Shown one piece after another: positions 14,621 through 18,253 of a stretch of 18,253 bases of DNA. Every line of letters starts with the position of its first letter. The stretch's first letter is position 1. The notes under the pieces are model-generated. The model did no database searches, was not told the DNA's origin, and saw only the letters and a program-made list of their open reading frames with translations. Source of the DNA: CAIMZW01 sp037135095 (lineage in GTDB: Bacteria; Actinomycetota; Actinomycetes; Nanopelagicales; Nanopelagicaceae); contig JBAXKZ010000030.1 in the NCBI GenBank assembly GCA_037135095.1, positions 1 through 18,253 of the forward strand. The letters run 5' to 3'. The position numbers and the translations under genes were made by a program.

Positions 14621-16881
14621 TGAGTACTCGAGAGCGGCGGGAACGGTCTGATAGTTCCGATGGCCTTCTCCAAGAACTTTTTCTCAAGAGCTCGGAAAAA
14701 TTTCCTAAAATCAAAGAGGCGCTGGCAATTGGCGCTGTCGGTGGATATGGCCGAGGTGAACTCTCCCCGGGCTCAGATTTAGATCTTCTGATAATTCACG
14801 ATGGCTCGATTCCATCGGATTCACTTCTAGAATTTGTTAATTCTTTTCTCTATCCGTTATGGGATCAGGCTCGCGCGATTGATCACTCGGTTCGCACTAG
14901 AGCTGAAACGAAAGCAGCAGCCGAAGCCGATCTTAAAGTTGCGATGGGACTTTTGGATTTGCGTGCTATCGCGGGTAATTTCGAATTAGTGACTTCGGTT
15001 GCACAAGATGCGCAAGAAAGTTGGCGCCGAAATTTCAAACGAAATTTTGCTGGCATAGTCGGTTCGGTTTCCGAGCGCGCTGCCCGATCCGGTGAATTGG
15101 CTTATTTGTTGGAGCCAGACTTGAAGGAGTCACGAGGTGGGCTCAGAGATATCACGACGATTAGAGCGATGGCGCTAACTGGTGCGGTACCAATCGCTTT
15201 AGATCGCTTGGCTGCCGCTGAAAATCTATTAGCCAATGTCCGCGATTCGCTCCACCTTAATTCAGGACGTGGACGGGATCAACTTCTGCTGAGTCAACAA
15301 GATGCGGTAGCTAAAGTTATGAACTTTGCCGATGCCGATGCCTTGATGTTAGAAGTTGCAAAGTCAGCCAGAGCTGTTGATTATGTTATGAATTTGACGA
15401 TACATCGAATCGAGAATACTAAAGCTAAAAAGTTCTTCAGAAAGCGTAATGATCCGGTAATTGGTAAAGGTCTTCGGGTTCAAAATGAGGAGGTCGTGCT
15501 CGAACCCGTTGAAATTTCTGAAGGGGATTCTGGGCTCGGATTAAGAGCGGCCGCTGCGGCGGTTCAGCTTGGCTTGCCGCTTTCTATCGACGCGACCATC
15601 TACATTGCCGAAAATTTTTCTCCATTGCCAACTCCATGGCCCAGACAGAGCCGCGAAGACCTAGTCGCCTTGCTCGGGGCGGGGGAGTCGCTGATTAAAG
15701 TTTGGGAGGCGTTAGACCAAGAGGGCATAGTCGAGAGTTGGATTCCAGAATGGTCTCACGTGCGTTTTTTACCACAGCGAAATGCGTTACATCGCCATAC
15801 CGTTGATCGACATATGCTCGAAACCGCGGTGCGGGCATCGGCACTGATTAGAAATGTGCATCGCCCAGATTTGCTTTTGGTGGCGGCAGTCTTTCATGAC
15901 CTGGGCAAGGGATTCCTTGATCTAGATCATTCGGAGTACGGTGAAGTATTGATGCGCCCATTAGCAAAACGATTGGGATTTTCTGATGAAGATTGCGAAA
16001 CGTTGGCATTGCTGGTTCGAGAGCATCTCCTTCTTTCTACAGTGGCAACCAGAAGAGATCTAGATGATCCGGCGACGGTTGCACATGTGGTGCAACATGT
16101 TGGCAACGCGCAGACGTTAGAGCTACTTCATGCTCTAAGCATTGCCGACGGCGAAGCGACTGGCCGGACCGCTTGGAGCGATTGGAAGGCGCGACTCGTT
16201 TCTGATCTGGTTTCCAGAACTCTCGCCGCGATGTCAGGCATAGAACCGGCGGCACAGTTAGAGCTAACGCCATCACAGATTGCCCGTTCAGTCGAGGGCA
16301 AGCTGTGGGTAGAAATCAATGCTCATGAAAATAATTTCGAGATCGAAATCATTTCGCCCGATCAAGTTGGTTTGTTATCTATGGTCGCTGGCGCACTGAC
16401 CATTTCTCGGCTCAATGTGCGATCTGCCAGAACTCGTACCGTGGACGGCTCGGCAGTTATGAAATGGATTGTTGTGCTTGATCCCCATGCTGAGTTACCA
16501 ACCGCAATTAAATTGGAGGAACTTCTGCGTCGGGCAGCTAGCGGTGAATTAGATTTATCAGATCGTCTGAGCGAACGAATTGCGAATTATCGTAAATTTC
16601 CAGGAATCCCTGTTGCACCTCCGATAGTACGAGCCAGCAATGACTTAGCAACTAATGCCACTGTGTTAGAGGTACGAATGCACGATCGACCAGGAATTCT
16701 CTATACGGTGGCTAAGGCAGTCTCCAGATTTGGCGTCGATATTCGAGCAGCAATTGTGGCGACATTAGGAGCGGAGGCCTTCGATACTCTCTATTTAACC
16801 GATCTTCAAGGGAATGCACTTTCGGAGGAGCGAGCTGTTTTGCTGGCTAATCAAGTTGAGCAGTTGCTCCTAACGCAATAG
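14620..16881 (+). CDS. glnD: PII nucleotidylyltransferase/deadenylylating enzyme GlnD
   Basis: GlnD modifies and de-modifies PII at Tyr51 in response to nitrogen status; in actinobacteria it adds AMP rather than UMP. The 753-residue protein has the nucleotidyltransferase domain at the N-terminus (GGYGRGELSP at 41-50, DLD at 53-55). The central linker carries LEPDLKESRGGLRD. The HD hydrolase domain has HRHTVDRH from 391, FHDLGKG with His426-Asp427, and REHLLLS. Two C-terminal ACT domains follow for glutamine sensing (IISPDQVGLLSMVAGAL near 578 and MHDRPGILYTVAKAVSRF near 687). All domains are intact. The N-terminus before the catalytic domain is shorter than in mycobacteria. The start lies at the foot of the inverted repeat with only a weak TAGG eight bases upstream. 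ffh begins 12 bases after its stop. Confidence 0.96.
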   Translation: MSTRERRERSDSSDGLLQELFLKSSEKFPKIKEALAIGAVGGYGRGELSPGSDLDLLIIHDGSIPSDSLLEFVNSFLYPLWDQARAIDHSVRTRAETKAAAEADLKVAMGLLDLRAIAGNFELVTSVAQDAQESWRRNFKRNFAGIVGSVSERAARSGELAYLLEPDLKESRGGLRDITTIRAMALTGAVPIALDRLAAAENLLANVRDSLHLNSGRGRDQLLLSQQDAVAKVMNFADADALMLEVAKSARAVDYVMNLTIHRIENTKAKKFFRKRNDPVIGKGLRVQNEEVVLEPVEISEGDSGLGLRAAAAAVQLGLPLSIDATIYIAENFSPLPTPWPRQSREDLVALLGAGESLIKVWEALDQEGIVESWIPEWSHVRFLPQRNALHRHTVDRHMLETAVRASALIRNVHRPDLLLVAAVFHDLGKGFLDLDHSEYGEVLMRPLAKRLGFSDEDCETLALLVREHLLLSTVATRRDLDDPATVAHVVQHVGNAQTLELLHALSIADGEATGRTAWSDWKARLVSDLVSRTLAAMSGIEPAAQLELTPSQIARSVEGKLWVEINAHENNFEIEIISPDQVGLLSMVAGALTISRLNVRSARTRTVDGSAVMKWIVVLDPHAELPTAIKLEELLRRAASGELDLSDRLSERIANYRKFPGIPVAPPIVRASNDLATNATVLEVRMHDRPGILYTVAKAVSRFGVDIRAAIVATLGAEAFDTLYLTDLQGNALSEERAVLLANQVEQLLLTQ

Positions 16882-16893
16882 TAGGATCGTCCC

Positions 16894-18253
16894 ATGTTTG
16901 ATTCGTTGTCAGCCAAATTCACTACCGCCTTCTCCTCGCTGCGCAAAAAGGGGCGAATCAAGGCTGAGGATATTGCTGAAATCACTGCCGAAATCAAATT
17001 AGCGTTGCTTGATTCCGATGTATCCCTAGAAGTTACGGAAAACTTTATCGCTCGGATTTCAGAACGTACCCTCGAGTCACTCGCGGATATCAATAAGGGT
17101 ATCAACCCATCTCAGCAGATCTTCGACATAGTCCACCAGGAACTGGTAGAAATTCTTGGCGGCAGTGCCAGAAGAATTCGCTATTCCAAACGGCCGCCAA
17201 CGGTAATTCTGTTAACTGGCCTTCAGGGCGCCGGAAAGACTTCACTCGCTGGCAAATTGGCTAAGTATTTGAAAGATCAGGGGAATACCCCGTTGTTGGT
17301 CGCTTCGGACTTGCAACGACCTAATGCTGTTACGCAACTTCAAATTGTAGGTGAATCAATATCCGTTCCAGTCTTCGCACCGGAGCCGGGTAATGGCGTT
17401 GGGGATCCGATTGCTGTTGCTAAGGCCGGCGTGAAATTTGCCAACGACAAAATCCATAACATTGTGATCGTTGATACCGCCGGTCGCTTAGGTGTCGATG
17501 AAGAATTGATGAAGCAAGCCAAGTCGATCAGAGATGCTATTAATCCGGATGAAGTACTTTTTGTAGTTGACGCAATGATCGGACAAGATGCAGTTCGCAC
17601 GGCGCGCGCTTTTCTCGATGGAGTTGGATTCGATGGAATTGTATTAACCAAACTCGATGGCGATGCTCGGGGCGGCGCGGCACTATCTATTACTAAGAGC
17701 ACTGGCAGACCAATAATGTTTGCCGCCACTGGCGAGAAAGTGGGTGACTTCGATCTTTTCTATCCAGAGCGAATGGCATCACGGATCCTTGGCCTTGGCG
17801 ATGTTGCCACTCTGGCTGAACAAGCAAAGAAAGCATTTGATAGCGAAGATGCTGCAAAGTTGGAGAACAAGTTTGCTAGCGGAGAAGATTTCACCCTTGA
17901 TGACTTCCTGCAACAACTTGAGGCCATGAAGAAAATGGGCTCTATGACCAAACTCTTGGGAATGCTTCCTGGAGTGAACTCAGGAGCTATGAAGAAGCAA
18001 CTGGAAAACTTTGATGAAGGTGAACTAGTGCGAACGCAGGCGATCGTTCAATCTATGACCCCTGGGGAGCGAAATGATCCCAAGGTCCTGAACGGTAGCC
18101 GCCGCCTTCGAATTGCCAAGGGGAGTGGACGCGCGGTCTCCGAGGTTAATAATTTGGTCGATCGCTTCACTTCAGCTCAAAAGATGATGAGGCAGATGCG
18201 CTCTTCTGGTGGTCGTTCTCTGCCGCCAAGTATGGCCCTGCCGCCTGGAATGG
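16894..18253 (+). CDS. ffh: Signal recognition particle protein Ffh (3' end outside window)
   Basis: Ffh (SRP54) binds 4.5S RNA and signal sequences emerging from the ribosome, then docks with FtsY. The ATG at 16894 opens a frame without stop to the window edge, 453 complete codons. Translation begins MFDSLSAKFTTAFSSLRKKG (N domain). The G domain follows: GLQGAGKTSLAGKL (G1, with Ser where most have a second Thr), SDLQRPNAVTQLQ, DTAGRLG, TKLDGDARGG and ATGEKVGDF. Then comes the methionine-rich M domain with MGSMTKLLGMLPG and the RNA-binding GSRRLRIAKGSG. The last visible residues, LPPSMALPPGM, look like the usual low-complexity tail, so only a short end is missing. AGGA around 16883-16886 serves as ribosome binding site. 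The close spacing suggests co-transcription with glnD. Confidence 0.96.
   Translation, partial: MFDSLSAKFTTAFSSLRKKGRIKAEDIAEITAEIKLALLDSDVSLEVTENFIARISERTLESLADINKGINPSQQIFDIVHQELVEILGGSARRIRYSKRPPTVILLTGLQGAGKTSLAGKLAKYLKDQGNTPLLVASDLQRPNAVTQLQIVGESISVPVFAPEPGNGVGDPIAVAKAGVKFANDKIHNIVIVDTAGRLGVDEELMKQAKSIRDAINPDEVLFVVDAMIGQDAVRTARAFLDGVGFDGIVLTKLDGDARGGAALSITKSTGRPIMFAATGEKVGDFDLFYPERMASRILGLGDVATLAEQAKKAFDSEDAAKLENKFASGEDFTLDDFLQQLEAMKKMGSMTKLLGMLPGVNSGAMKKQLENFDEGELVRTQAIVQSMTPGERNDPKVLNGSRRLRIAKGSGRAVSEVNNLVDRFTSAQKMMRQMRSSGGRSLPPSMALPPGM

Overview
The window is a compact, gene-dense piece of an actinobacterial chromosome, probably from a small-genome aquatic lineage such as the freshwater acI/Nanopelagicales group. 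Gene order supports the phylum: Lrp-like protein, thiL, rpmB, recG, rsmD, coaD, sepIVA-like gene, DUF177, rpmF, rnc, mutM, smc, ftsY, amtB, glnK, glnD, ffh. Mycobacterium and Streptomyces keep the same order with extra genes inserted. The lineage is an inference from moderate base composition (about half G+C by eye), very short intergenic gaps, and shortened versions of FtsY and the SepIVA-like protein. No rRNA, tRNA, CRISPR array, insertion sequence or prophage gene was seen.

Layout. Positions 1-1941 hold two convergent pairs: the 3' end of an SDR oxidoreductase gene meets a stand-alone Lrp/AsnC sensor domain gene, and thiL meets rpmB. A 155-base gap with little signal precedes recG. recG, rsmD, coaD, the sepIVA-like gene and the DUF177 gene then run rightward nearly end to end (2097-6484). 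After a 110-base leader come rpmF (57 codons), rnc and mutM, overlapping or touching. A 98-base gap precedes smc, which is followed after 9 bases by ftsY. A 148-base regulatory gap precedes the nitrogen genes amtB and glnK. A 92-base gap with a long inverted repeat separates glnK from glnD. ffh follows glnD after 12 bases and runs off the right edge, nearly complete.

How the genes work together. thiL and coaD finish the cofactors thiamine diphosphate and coenzyme A. rpmB, rpmF, rsmD, rnc and the DUF177 gene serve ribosome assembly. recG and mutM serve DNA repair, and smc and the sepIVA-like gene serve chromosome segregation and septation. ftsY and ffh are the two GTPases of co-translational membrane targeting. 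AmtB, the PII protein GlnK (with Tyr51) and the PII-modifying enzyme GlnD form the nitrogen-sensing module.

Most of the window is ordinary, conserved core genome; I found no wholly new system. Two non-coding signals deserve attention: a near-perfect inverted repeat ending at the glnD start codon, and a GTCAC-N6-GAAAC box matching the actinobacterial GlnR site upstream of amtB. Smaller oddities are the unusual start of rnc, the short FtsY and SepIVA-like proteins, and the missing DAK2-domain gene between rpmB and recG.
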